From Garcia nutans (taxonomy: Eukaryota; Streptophyta; Magnoliopsida; Malpighiales; Euphorbiaceae): 64,000 nucleotides of DNA. Position 1 is the stretch's first letter. Every line of letters starts with the position of its first letter. The notes under the pieces were generated by a model, which saw only the letters and a program-made list of their open reading frames with translations, did no database searches and was not told the DNA's origin. The translations under genes and the position numbers were made by a program. Positions 34,311 to 46,641 of the stretch are shown here, in pieces. The stretch lies in NCBI GenBank assembly GCA_947685225.1, contig CANTUV010000032.1, positions 25,241,501 to 25,305,500 of the forward strand, read 5' to 3'.

Positions 34311-34460
34311 TAGGTTTGAGATTCTCAACCTAGGTCAAGTGTAAGAAAAAGAGTGTTTTGATTTTAAAAAGCGGATTTTTGAATAACAGACATGTTTGGC
34401 ATTGGCAGTCTCTAATCTTTAATGAGAAGTATTCTGCTGTGTTTACAGATATAGGTTGTG
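34311..34460 (+). promoter_or_regulatory. leader with splice acceptor before gag
   Basis: TATTCTGCTGTGTTTACAG ends at 34448, 12 nt upstream of the gag ATG at 34461. It is a strong plant 3' splice-site sequence. Together with the LTR donors at 32439 or 33939 it predicts a spliced leader. There is no other gene in this stretch. Confidence 0.5.
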
Positions 34461-37400
34461 ATGGATTCTCACTCACGTCAGTCAGTCGAGGGTAGTGCTG
34501 AGAGTATAGCTCCTGATGAGATTAGAGAGGGAGCTAGAGTGGATAATGCTGGAGAGGTACCTGTTTCTGTGTCGGGGAGACCAGCTGGTGAGGATGTTCC
34601 GCCAGTTTGGGTTAGGCATGTGGTAGAGGCTTTGAGGCAAGCACAAGTGCAACCACCGCCACCACCCCCACAGCCTTTGGTATCAGTGAGACAGTATGAT
34701 AAGCTAAGGAAGTATGGAGCAGAAGACTTCTTGGGTACTATTGATCCAGCTGTAGCTGAGCAGTGGCTAGATAAAGTACAGAGGATATTTGTTCAGTTAC
34801 AAGCCACTCTAGAGGAAAAATTTGATTATGCAAGATCATTATTGCAAAAGGATGCATATGACTGGTGGAAGATAGTACCCCATGCTATGGACGATCCACC
34901 TACTTTGTCCTATGCTGATTTTCTAAGAGAGTTTGAATTGAAATATACCCCAAGAGAGTATAAAGACATGAAGAAGATGGAGTTTTTGAGTTTAAAGCAA
35001 GATAACCGGACCGTAACTAAGTATGAGGTTGAGTTTATTCGATTGAGCCATTATGCTGGGGGTATTGTATATGATGAGATAGATAGATGCAGGAGATTTG
35101 AGGAGGGATTGAGGCCCTCTATCATGTGTCATGTGGCTGGATCTAGATATCATGATTTTTCCCAGCTTGTGGCAGCAGCTAGGAGCGTGGAGAGAGCTCA
35201 GGTTATTGCAGCTGCTTCAGAGGAAGAGACCAGGGTTAGAAGGCCCCAGTTTGAGGCAGGGTCTTCATCTGTGAAAAGAGGTAAAGGAAGTTTTGTTCCT
35301 TGGGTTAGTAGGAGTCAGAGGCCAGCGGGTAGGTCAGTACAGTTTCAGAGGCATAGATCTAGACCTACAGTTTCAGTGGCGAGTGCTCCGACCCCAGTGA
35401 TGCAGAGATCCACCTTACCCATATGCATTCATTGTGGTAGACCACATGGTGGTCCTTGTTGGAGGACTGGTGTGACAGGGGTATGTTTCAGATGTGGGTC
35501 GCCTTATCACTTTGTTAGAGATTGTCCTGAGAGACAGGAGCGGATGTCAGTGGATAATGCAGCTTCCCGACCTAATGTGAGGGGAGGTCGTGGAGGCAGA
35601 GGTTTCAGCAGAGGAGGTAGATCTAGGTTCAGTTCTAGAGGAGATTCTACATCCAAGGAGAGTAGACCGGAGGAGGATGGATCTTCTCAGAGGATTTATG
35701 TGATGCAGAGGCAACCAGATGCTTCGGCAGTCATAGCTGGTACTTTTTCTTTATTTGGTATTTCAGTACTTGCTTTGATTGATCCGGGTTCCACACATTC
35801 ATATATTAGTGCATCTGTTTTGCCTGTGTTTGATGTGCATGCTGAATCCCTAGGATTTGATGTATTGGTGACAAATCCGTTAGGGCATAGTGTGATTGTT
35901 AGTAAAGTGCACCGAGATAGTGCAGTGATGGTGCAAGGTGAGGAGTTTCTTGGAGATTTGATTGAGATGCCTTTTAAGGAATATGATGTGATCCTAGGCA
36001 TGGACTGGTTATCTAGACATAGAGTTGTGGTTGACTGCCAAAAGAAAGTTGTTACCTTGAGAACCAGCGATGGTAGAGAGGTGTTAGTATCTAGTGAACA
36101 GGGACAGTTAGCATCCTTGTTTGTTTCAGCTGTTGCAGCTAGGAGATTGATTAGAAAAGGGTGTGATGCTTACCTTGCTTATGTTGTGGAAACTAAAGTA
36201 AAAGGTTCTCAACTTGATGATATACGCACAGTTGCAGAGTTTCCAGATGTGTTTCCAGAGGAGTTGCTAGGGTTGCCTCCTAAGAGAGAGGTGGAGTTCG
36301 GTATTGAATTATTGCCTGATACCACTCCTATCTCTATTACTCCTTATAGAATGGCACCTGCTGAACTGAGAGAGCTGAAGGTGCAGTTACAGGAGTTGCT
36401 GGATAAAGGGTTTGTTCGCCCTAGTGTTTCACCGTGGGGAGCTCCTGTCTTATTTGTGAAGAAGAAGGATGGTACTATGAGATTGTGTATCGATTATAGG
36501 CAATTGAACAAGGTGACTATTAAAAATAAATATCCTTTGCCTAGAATTGATGATCTCTTTGATCAATTAAAAGGTGCAGCAGTGTTTTCCAAAATTGATT
36601 TAAGATCAGGGTACCATCAGTTGAGAGTCAGAGCTGAAGATGTTCCTAAGACCGCCTTTCGGACCAGGTATGGGCATTATGAGTTTCTAGTTATGCCTTT
36701 TGGTTTGACGAATGCACCTGCAGTTTTTATGGATTTGATGAATAGGGTGTTTAGGCCCTATTTGGATCAGTTTGTAGTGGTCTTTATAGATGATATTTTG
36801 GTGTATTCGCGTAATGAGGAAGAGCATGACAAGCATCTGCGGATTGTGTTGCAAATTTTGAGAGAGAAGCAATTGTTTGCTAAACTGTCGAAGTGTGAGT
36901 TTTGGCTTGACCAAGTTACTTTTCTTGGTCATATAGTTTCAGTAGAGGGTATTAGAGTTGATCTGAGTAAAGTTGAAGCTATTTTGAATTGGAGTCCACC
37001 AAAATCTGTGACTGAAGTTAGAAGTTTTCTGGGTTTGGCAGGCTATTACCGACGGTTTGTAAAAGGATTTTCTTTGATAGCTACTCCACTTACCAGATTG
37101 CTTCGAAAGGGAGTTAGATTTGTGTGGACAGATCAGTGTCAGGCTAGCTTCGAACAGTTGAGAGAAATGTTGACTCAAGCACCTGTTCTTACTTTACCTG
37201 TGGAAGATAAACCATATGTGATTTACAGTGATGCTTCGCATAATGGTTTGGGTTGTGTTTTGATGCAAGAAGGTAAAGTTATAGCTTATGCTTCTCGACA
37301 GTTGAAACCGCATGAGTTCAATTATCCGACCCATGATTTAGAGTTGGCAGCCATTGTGTTTGCATTGAAGATTTGGCGACATTATCTGTATGGGGAAAAG

Positions 37401-38606
37401 TGTTTTATCTATACTGATCATAAAAGTTTAAATTATTTGGGTGTCCAAAAAGAGCTTAATCTTCGACAGAGGAGATGGTTGGAGTTGTTTAAGGACTACG
37501 ACTGTTTGATTGATTATCATCCTGGTAAGGCAAATGTTGTTGCTGATGCCTTGAGTCGGAAGTCTTTAGCAGGTTTGACTGTTTATTCGCTCTCGTTACT
37601 TGTTGAGTTGAGAGCGTTGCATGCTAGTTTTGTATTTTGTGATGATGGTGCATTGTTGGCACAATTGCAATTGAAACCAGTATTGTTAGATCATATTAAA
37701 GAGGCTAAATTGGCTTATGCAAAGATTCAAAAGATTGTTTCAGATTGTCAGAATAGAAAGAGTCGAGATTTTATTGTGAGAGGTGATGGGAGTCTTTGGT
37801 TTAAGAATAGAATGTGTGTACCTGATGATGCTAAATTGAGAAGGATTATTTTAAAAGAAGCACATCAATCAGTATTTGCTATGTATCCGGGCAGTACAAA
37901 GATGTATCATGATTTGAGACAGCATTATTGGTGGTCTGGTATGAAGAGAGACATTGCAGATTTTGTGTCTAAATGTCTCACATGTCAGAGGGTAAAAGCT
38001 GAGCATCAAGTTCCAACAGGGTTACTTCAACCTTTAGTAGTGCCTGAATGGAAATGGGATAGAGTAACCATGGATTTCGTATCTGGTCTGCCATTGACAC
38101 AAAGAAAGCATGATGCTATTTGGGTGATTGTTGACAGGTTGACTAAGACAGCTCATTTTCTTCCGGTTCGGATGGATTACTCTTTGAAGAGGTTAGCTGA
38201 GCTGTATATCCATGAGATTGTGAAGCTGCATGGTGTTCCAACTTCTATAGTGTCTGATCGAGATCCCCGATTTACTTCAAGGTTTTGGAAGAGTTTACAT
38301 GGTGCTTTGGGTTCTCGATTACATTTCAGCACTGCTTTCCATCGTTAGACAGATGGGCAGTCTGAGAGGGTGATACAGATTATTGAGGATATGTTGAGAA
38401 GATGTGTCATTGATTTCTCTAGAAGTTGGGATGGATTCTTACCACTTGTTGAATTTGCTTACAATAACAGTCATCAATCCAGCATTGGTATGGCCCCATT
38501 CGAAGCATTGTATGGTAGACGGTGCAGGACACCTCTATGTTGGAATGAACTTGGTGAAAGTAAGTTAATTGGTCCTTATTTGGTTAAAGAAACTGAAGAG
38601 AAAGTG
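34461..38606 (+). pseudogene. gag-pol: chromovirus gag-protease-RT-RNase H-integrase, first part
   Basis: The true Met is at 34461; a GTG precedes it in frame. Domains by residue are gag core (about 80-265), zinc knuckle CFRCGSPYHFVRDC (343), protease IDPGSTHSYIS (441), RT from SPWGAPVLFVKKKDG (about 658) to catalytic FIDDIL (776), and RNase H with IYSDASHNGLG and a later YTDHKSL. Integrase zinc motif (H1136, CLTCQR) and the first two core Asp (TMDFVSG, VSDRDPRF) follow. A TAG at 38346-38348 replaces the expected Gln before TDGQSER, and the frame is open again to 38606, where the nested element begins. The third core residue is the Glu just after 38370. It is otherwise remarkably intact. Confidence 0.92.
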
Positions 38607-38796
38607 TGTAATATCCTAAAATATACCCTAAAAGTGTTGGGGTTACTGTTGTATTTTGATTCAATGTGTGTATTGAAGGAAAGAGAAAAGAAGAAGAAAG
38701 TCAAAAGGAATTGTGTGTGGTGGAGATTTAATGGTATAATTGTTATTATTGTTATTATTATTGTTATTGTTATTATTATTATTATTATTATTGTTG

Positions 38797-38840
<44 letters not shown>

Positions 38841-39293
38841 TATAAGATAAGAACAAAGGAAGGATGGAGAACCTTCCTTCTTCCTCTTCTTCTGTTTCTT
38901 CTTCGTGGACAAGAGAGCACGAGAGAGAGAGAGAGAGCACGAGAGAGAGAGAGAGAGATTGATCTTCATCAAATTTCTTAAGGATTTTAAGAGTATTGAA
39001 GATGGAGATGAAGATTTGGCAAGCTATACAGGTAAGTACACATTTCTTGAATGAATTTTATTGATTATACATATATATAAGTATGTACCTTCTTGTGTGG
39101 TTTTCTTTTGGATTGAGGTTATGTTGGGTATGATTGGTGTGTAAAATGATGATAACAAGAGATTTAAGTATGTAAATGTGTGGAATTGATATCTAAGTGA
39201 TGATGAGTTGAGAAAATTGTGAGGAAAATGATGAAATGTTGAATTAGAGTTTGGTTTAGATGAATTTCAAAGTGTTTGGTCTTTGAATTATTG

Positions 39294-39655
39294 AAGGACA
39301 CGGCCAAGTTATGGGAGACACGGCCAAGTTAGGGCAAAATTGGTCGTGTTGGATGAGTTTTGGAGAGACACGGCCACTGGCTTGGCCGTGTCCCTTGCCT
39401 GTGTTTGCTACTGTCTGATTTGTGTTGAGAGACACGGCCGTGTCCCTTGCCCGTGTTTGGTACTGGATTGTTGTGTTGAGAGACACGGCCACTAGCTTGG
39501 CCGTGTCCATTGCCCGTGTTTGCTACTGCTTGAATTGGTGTTGAGTGACACGGCCACAAGCTTGGCCGTGTCCCTTGGGCGTGTTGGCTACTGGATGTTT
39601 ATATTGGGAGACACGGCCACAAGCTTGGTCGTGTCCCTTGAGGGTGTTTGCAATT
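39294..39655 (+). repeat. 63-bp GACACGGCC...GGCCGTGTC minisatellite
   Basis: Five clear units with the plan GAGAGACACGGCC-(CACAAGCTT)-GGCCGTGTCCCTTG, then CCCGTGTTTGCTACTG and a variable spacer. One unit has lost the loop, leaving GACACGGCCGTGTC as a perfect palindrome. The sister LTR copy is at 47101-47455. Confidence 0.9.
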
Positions 39656-41139
39656 GTGTTTGTTATTTGGTCTTCAAACATTGTTGGATCTTCAAATGTC
39701 TTTTGTACCTAAACACACTTAAAACAATAATGATTCAACCAAATGTATATGGAAGATTCTAAGTCCTTGAATAAGGTAAATGGTTATGTATGAATATATC
39801 AATGATAATATAGGAAATGTGGAAGATATATTGATCAATATGATTTGATGATAGTGTTAATACTATATGAACCATGTGATGTCTTATGCATTGTGAACCT
39901 TGTGAACTATAATGTGGTATGTGAATAATGTAAATTGTGATGTTATATCAATGATGCTGTATATATATATATATAATGTGAAGGATATGATGAAGTAATT
40001 GATTATGTATAATTGAATAATGAAATCATACAACATGATTTGAGACATGATATGATGATTTAAATGAGACATGAAGCCATTGTGATTGGCTATGATGATA
40101 CTAATGAGATGATTGAGGCATGGTTGCCTATTATGATTGTGAAATATGAAGCCATGAGTGTTGGCTATAATGATGAGAATGAAATGAATTGAGAAAGAAA
40201 TGTATAAAGTTATAAATGGAATGATGTTGTGTCTAATATGTTGATTCAAGTTTCAGAGTTCTGCATTTGGCGACATGCCTATGAATTATAGTAACAGTCT
40301 TGCCGGGTTGAGGATCTCTTCAATTTGAATTGAATTGAGGTCCAAGAGACTGGGTCTGTTACGTTATGGAAATTGTGAATATGAGATATATGAATGGTAA
40401 CAGTCTTGCCGGGTTGAGGATCTCCTCAAGCATGTTGAGTTGATGGTCCAAGAGACTGGGTCTGTTACACTATCCATGGATAGAGATATATATATGATGC
40501 CTAAGGGCTTGATGATTATGATTAGAGACCAAAGCAGTAACTCTGAACTTTGAATAACATATTAGTGTCTTTTGGGCCCGAGTCTGTCTTTGTTTTCAAT
40601 GTGATATGCAAATGATGAAATATATGAGCAATGAGATCTATGCTTGTCTTTGTGTAATGTGAGTCATGAATTGTAACATGATTGATAAATGAGATCTATG
40701 AATGCTTTTGATGGAAATGTATTTCATGATTAATGAATTGTGAATAAAATGATGTTATGATGTAATAAGTGTATTGATATATTGAAAGTGAATATGGCTT
40801 GAGGAGTTTTGTTGAGTTATGAGCTTATGAAAATGTTGTGTGATATGTAAAGTGTATGTGAATGTGGAATTTGTGATAATTGTTTCCATGGAAGTTTGGA
40901 TATGCCAAATAAGGGTGATTTGTTGAAATGATGTTTATGCATATGTATATGAGATAAAAATGGTAGATATTATGTTGTGAATGTTTTATATAAATATGTG
41001 TATAATTTCTGAGATTAGTAGGAATATATGAAGAATGTTTTGAGAAAGGAAAAATGGGATAAGCGAATAATAAAACATAATGCTAAAAACATGAGGTATG
41101 AATATTTTGTAAAGTATATTTTAATGTTTATTTGTCTTA

Positions 41140-41157
41140 CTAAGCTTTCAAGCTTAG
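41140..41157 (+). other. LTR hairpin (non-autonomous family)
   Basis: CTAAGCTTTCAAGCTTAG keeps the outer CTAAG/CTTAG pairs of the other LTRs with a different inner sequence. It is followed by a weaker TGC...GCA arm pair and CAG|GTATTT. The sister copy is at 48942-48959. Confidence 0.65.
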
Positions 41158-41469
41158 TGCGGTTATGTAATCGTGCAGGTATTTATGTGGATGATCTGGA
41201 TGCCTAGTTGCTATGCCACGAGAAGGGTAAGAGTGTCTCGAGACCAACTAGAAGGTGATGCATACATGTATGATTTTAATTATGTTTTATTTTTGATAAC
41301 AATAATGATTCTTATAAATGTTTCTTAAATTGATATAATATTGCTTGACCTTGGATAAAGATTTTTAAATAGAAACTAAAAGTGACATTCTTATACTTTA
41401 TATACGCATTGTATGTATACTAAGTATATGTATAGTGCTTATATAGAGTATGGGGTGTTACAGTTATTT

Positions 41470-41481
41470 TGGTATCAGAGC
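41470..41481 (+). other. primer binding site of the non-autonomous element (tRNA-Met type)
   Basis: TGGTATCAGAGC lies 7 bases after the LTR end, identical to the site of the autonomous chromovirus. Confidence 0.88.
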
Positions 41482-44400
41482 TTAGGTTCGAGATTCTCGG
41501 CCTAAGTGAAATTTAAAAGAAAAATTTTTGAAGAGTTTAAATAAGAAGTGAAAAGAAGATTTTTGAAATGCAATTTGTAAGACATGCATATGCATTCACA
41601 TCTAGGTTGGTCTCGAACGTGGCATTATGTGAATTGTGATGTATTTGAATTATATGAAATAAATGATAGTGTATACATGAGGTTTCATATAAAAGCAAAT
41701 TTTGAAATGTTGATAATTAAGAGATGAGTGTGATACAAAGAAATGATATGGAAGGTATAAGTAAAAAGTTTGATTATTGACATGTGTATGATATTTAAAG
41801 AAATGGCTAGAAGAATAAAGTTGGAAATGAGTTAGAAACAAATTAAGATTAAAGTGTGTAATCTTTCCTCTAATATTTGAATCTAATTCCAATAAACTTT
41901 ATGTTTAGATTTATAGAAAGAGGAAATATTGTTTGATGGGTAATATGAAAAGATATGTTATGTAAATGCAAAGAGTACAGTGAACTATTGAATGAGTTGA
42001 TTGATATAGATTAGGTGTGATAATTTAAAGGGTGGGTCGGTAAAGTTAAGGTTGATTAAAAAAAGAAAAAAAAAGAGATGATGTTAGTTAAGTACGAGGT
42101 GATATGGGTGTTGTTTGTATTGTTATTTTAATGCAAACATGGTGATTTTAATGTTAGAAATATGATATGTTTGAATATTGTGAAAGCTTATGTTAATGGT
42201 GGAGATATGAGATATTTAGATTTTCTTTGGAATGAGTTTAATAATTGTGAAACTTATATGTTTTGATGTTACTTTGTGGTATATACATATAAGATGTTTT
42301 AAAGTTAATATGAAGAGTATGAGATGAATAAATTGAAGTTAGTGTATGTGCCCTAGGCCATTTATTTGGATCTTTATGTTATACATTCATTATTAATAAA
42401 TGAGGTTTTATTATCATTATTGTTTGTTTGCATGTTACACAATTTTGATATTTGTCCCTGGTTTATTATTGTTATAGAGATAAAAAAAATAATTCTTAAC
42501 CAGTATGAACATTGATTTGATAATCATTAGATGGTTATGTGTATAGTGATACAAATCAATTTCATAGATACTTGTTAGAGAACAATGTATTGGATAGACC
42601 CATCATGAGATTACTACATGGGTTAGTGTCATAAGTAAATCTCATGATAGTTATGTATTAATTCTTTGACTTGAGATTGTCATAGTTTCCAATATAAGGA
42701 CTATTATATTTTGACATGATCAAACATTATCCGTAACTGGATAGTAATAAAGGTTATGTTCATATATGATAGAAATTATGTAGAGGATAATGAACAATCA
42801 AGATAGAATTTGTCCCTCTCTTTGAGAGAGATATCTTTTGGGCCCCTCGATAAGTGAGACTGTGAAATGCATGGCCGTGCTCAAATGAATTGATAGTGTG
42901 ATCAATTTCATTTGTTTTTATCAGTCTACTTGGAGATCGAGTAATCATAAGTTTGGACAATATAAGTATGACGTTGACCATGACTTATGTTCAAGCTAGA
43001 TATCGTGTGACAAAGGGATTAATGCATATACTATTATTAGGCAAATTGGACATTCCTTATATTAATTGGGTAGTTGTAACGCCTTGCTAGAGGCCAATTA
43101 TGACTTGTTGATTTAATAGAGATTAAATTGACTGCCAATTAATATGGGCCTATCGGGTCACACACAAGAATGCGTTTTGGGCTGGATATAATATTAATAA
43201 TATTAATATTAGATATTAATATTTATTATTATTATTATTTTCGTTTATATATATATATATTATTAGATAATATATTCAGAATCCTAATTAGATTTGGATT
43301 CTGAATTTGACTTACCTTATCCAATTATATATATTATTAGATAATGTATTCATAATCCTAATTAGACTTGGATTCTGAATTTGACTTTTCGTATCCAATT
43401 TTGAATTGGATTCTGGAGTGATTATATTCACTCCAGACGTTAAGTCTTCTCAGAGGTAACAATAAAAACAAAGAGGAACGAAAAAGGTAACCTTAATACG
43501 TTTTTAGAGAAAACGTTTTTCCAGCCTTCGCCGTTGCAGAGAGCTAGCACTCCAAACGGTAGCATTCGTGTGGATACGCGATAGAGGGTGTTTCGCGATC
43601 GAGGCATCTCTTCCAAACTGTGATTTCGAATCATCAACAGGTTAGTTCTTTGAACACTTTTGTCGAATTAAACGAACAGCATGGATCCTGGTGGGAAATC
43701 AGAGATCAAATATTTTTCCGCTGCGTGTTTTTGTTTGCAGTGATCTCTATGATTTCCTAACAACTTTGTGGTATATACATATAAGATGTTTTAAAGTTAA
43801 TATGAAGAGTATGAGATGAATAAATTGAAGTTTGAGTAAATTAGTAAGTTGGAAATTTATAGTTTTCATGGAATGTGGATGAAGATCAATGAAATATTGA
43901 TAGTTTAATGTATTTAATACATGAGATATATGAAATGAATATTAGTGCTCATCAAAGTATTATGAATTGGGAGATGTGATTGATAGTAGGAAAATTTGGT
44001 GTAAAATGAAAGAAAAGGAATTGAGCAAAAGAAAATGGGTTACTTTAAGTAATTTGATTGGGAAGGATGAAAAATGACTATGAAAGATGTGTTAAAGATA
44101 TTTATAAACAAATGTAAGAGAGATATCACATTGGAAATGTGATTAAGTTCCTTGTGAAATAATATTATAAGTAGAGTATGTATATTTATTGAAGTTAATG
44201 AATAACTTAAGTTATGATAAACAAATGAGCATGATAATAGTCAAAGGAAAGTGATAAATATTAAATTGGTATAAACTATATGAAAAAGGGAAATTTAATA
44301 AATTGTATAATTATGTGTTTATATAAAGAGGATTTGTGAAATGAACTTTTGATATGAATGTGATCTATGAAGGTGTGGATAATATGTTTATTATTTTATA

Positions 44401-46384
44401 TCATTACATGTTTAATGGTATTAGAAGTAAGAATGGACCTGGGTAATATTGAACAGTGAAATTGTTATGGCAATAATTAAATGAGGTTATTATAAGATGT
44501 TTTGGAACTCAAAGTATTTGAGTGTGAAAATGTTTTATGTATAAATGTATAATAAGAATTGTAAGGAAGGAATTATGTATTTGAAAATTTCTAGAAGAGA
44601 TGGATTGGAAATGGAGTAATGAAAGATACTTGTGTAAGATTGGTATCTAATTGAAGGTTGGGCATAGGATATGTTAAAGATAATATTATTGAACACGAGT
44701 TGGGTTAATAATGATCAATTCAACAAAAGCAAATTGTTTTGGAGATGGAGTTAAAATGTGTTAATTCTTGATGTAATAAAAGCTTGGAGAATATATATAA
44801 TTTATGTGATATAAGTTAGTATTATAGTTGTAAAGGTTGGAAATTGAATAATAGAAGAACAATATTGATTTACAACCCCTAAGTGTGATTGTTAATATAT
44901 CATTGTCATATGATTTGGTTAGTGTGATTAGTTGATTAATTTTATTATCTTCAGATTTAGAACTGAGATTGATAACTATGTTTCTAGAAACATGGTTAAA
45001 AGATATGATTGGGGAAGTTATATTTTATAATTTAGATGTTAAAAAGTTAATTATACTTATGAGAAGTAAAGCAAGGGAAGAGAATTGTGATAATGTTTTA
45101 AGTTATGAATTGTGTAATAGAACAATAATTATATAAATATAGTAATATTGGGTGAAGAAATAATAAAAGGAAAGAAATTGTAATCATGATTGAAAGTTAT
45201 ATTGAATATATTTACAGTATAAAGTGATTAAGTGATTAAACTTAAAATTTATGGGAGTATGAATAATGTAAATTAATATGTATATATCAATAATGTTGGA
45301 AATGATATGATTGAATAATGAGGTGTTCAAAATAGTTGATGATATATAAGTATACTATTTTGATATGATGAGAAATCATAATTGTTGGCAATGGTGTTAG
45401 AAATGAATTATAATGGAGGTAGAGTACCTAATTGATTATGAAAAATGAATTGTGAAAAGATAAATGAACGGACGTACCTGCCTCCTGCGGAACCATGCTG
45501 ACCCAATGTGTTGGGCAATCGAACTTGGATTGTCAATTTTGGTTGGGGGAAAAGTACGTTTATGAAGATATAGTTGTTGGCTATATTGATAAACTTTGAA
45601 TGAGTATAGGAAATGATAATATAATTTTTGAAATAAGGAAATGTATATGTATAAGCATGATTCATATTGATTGAATATATGAATTTGGAAAAATTAGAAT
45701 TTGAATATATGTTTGACCTAATGAACTTAGGTTATATATATGTATATATGGTGAAATCCAATGATAAATTTCAATAAGTTAACTGTTGGTTTGAATCAAA
45801 TAAAGTTGAAATGTTAGTATATTGTGATAGATAAATCGATTAATCTAGGTTTTGCTAAAGTTGCAAGACAATATTGAGATTTAATGGTAAGGTGTATGAG
45901 GTAATATTTTGATTTATGAATGAACATAAATAAATTGAAGTATATTAATTGTACATGGTGAGAAACAAGCTTAAGAGAGTAAGGATTTAGTTATCCATTG
46001 AGGTTTGGTAAATGTTTATTTTGAAAGTGATGGTAAGAATGGAATAAACAATGCTAAGATATTGATTAATAATTTTTGAGGCTAAAGTTAAGAGAATATC
46101 TATAAAGAATTAAAGTGATAATCTGACTCTAGTACAAGATAAAATTTATTGGAGATGTTATGAATTATCTTGATTGCTTTGTTGAGAAAGTAATAAGATG
46201 TAAAGATATATATATATATACCTATACAATGATGAATTATGAATTTCAGAGAAGATGATTACCTCTAAGGGGGAGAGTAGAAGATATGAGAGTTGATAAA
46301 ACTATATTGTAAGATACGATTATCTTCATATGAAAATTAAGATGGTGAATTATTCTGAATGGGTTGTTATTATACTGGATAATT
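41482..46384 (+). other. non-coding internal region of the non-autonomous element
   Basis: AT-rich DNA with no gag or pol remnant in any frame. Its ends match the internal region of the minus-strand element at 12835-16335. It contains the 1.42-kb insert at 42341-43762 and a polypurine-like CTAAGGGGGAGAG at about 46264-46276, roughly 135 bp before the real tract. Confidence 0.8.
42341..43762. mobile_element. LTR-like insert flanked by a 70-bp direct repeat
   Basis: The insert begins near TGTGCCCTAGGCC (42347) and ends TTTCCTAACA (43762), i.e. TG...CA like a Copia-type solo LTR. It contains a roughly 75-bp tandem duplication with ATTAGATAATRTATTC (about 43250-43390) and a CTGGAGTG...CACTCCAG hairpin. 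The flanks are not a 5-bp TSD but a 70-bp perfect-looking direct repeat (42271-42340 and 43763-43832). No protein is encoded; a 65-codon frame is a shadow. The class is inferred. Confidence 0.55.
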
Positions 46385-46416
46385 TCGAGGACGAAATTAT
46401 TTAAGGGGGAGAGAAT
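46385..46416 (+). other. hairpin plus polypurine tract of the non-autonomous element
   Basis: TTTCG-AGGA-CGAAA is followed by TTAAGGGGGAGAGAAT and the LTR start. The same pair of signals precedes the 3' LTR of the autonomous element at about 49788-49825 and, reversed, lies at 12836-12860. Confidence 0.85.
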
Positions 46417-46603
46417 TGTAATATCCTAAAATATACCCTAAAAGTGTTGGGGTTACTGTTGTATTTGGATTCAATGTGTGTATTGAAGGAAAGAGAAAAG
46501 AAGAAGAAAGTCAAAAGGAATTGTGTGTGGTGGACATTTAATGGTATAATTGTTATTATTGTTATTATTATTGTTATTGTTATTGTTATTATTATTATTA
46601 TTA

Positions 46604-46641
<38 letters not shown>

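Larger units (their letters stand above)
38607..41462 (+). repeat. 5' LTR of the non-autonomous element (2856 bp)
   Basis: TGTAATATCC...GGGGTGTTACA. Modules are a TTA/TTG microsatellite running into TATATATATA (38735-38841), a GA-rich microsatellite (38918-38957), a splice donor (ACAG|GTAAGTACA near 39031), the GACACGG minisatellite (39294-39655), an inverted-repeat-bounded cassette (40247-40552) with two GTAACAG...CTGTTAC units, a hairpin (41140-41157) and a CAG|GTATTT site. Frames of poly-Ile or poly-Asn type come from the microsatellite. Confidence 0.92.

Noticed and set aside
38576..38981. Frames with long poly-Ile or poly-Asn stretches; also 46401-46779
   Set aside because: Translations of the TTA/TTG and GA microsatellites in the LTR.
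43440..43637. 65-codon minus-strand frame in the 1.4-kb insert
   Set aside because: A single short frame inside an LTR-like sequence without homologue or start context.
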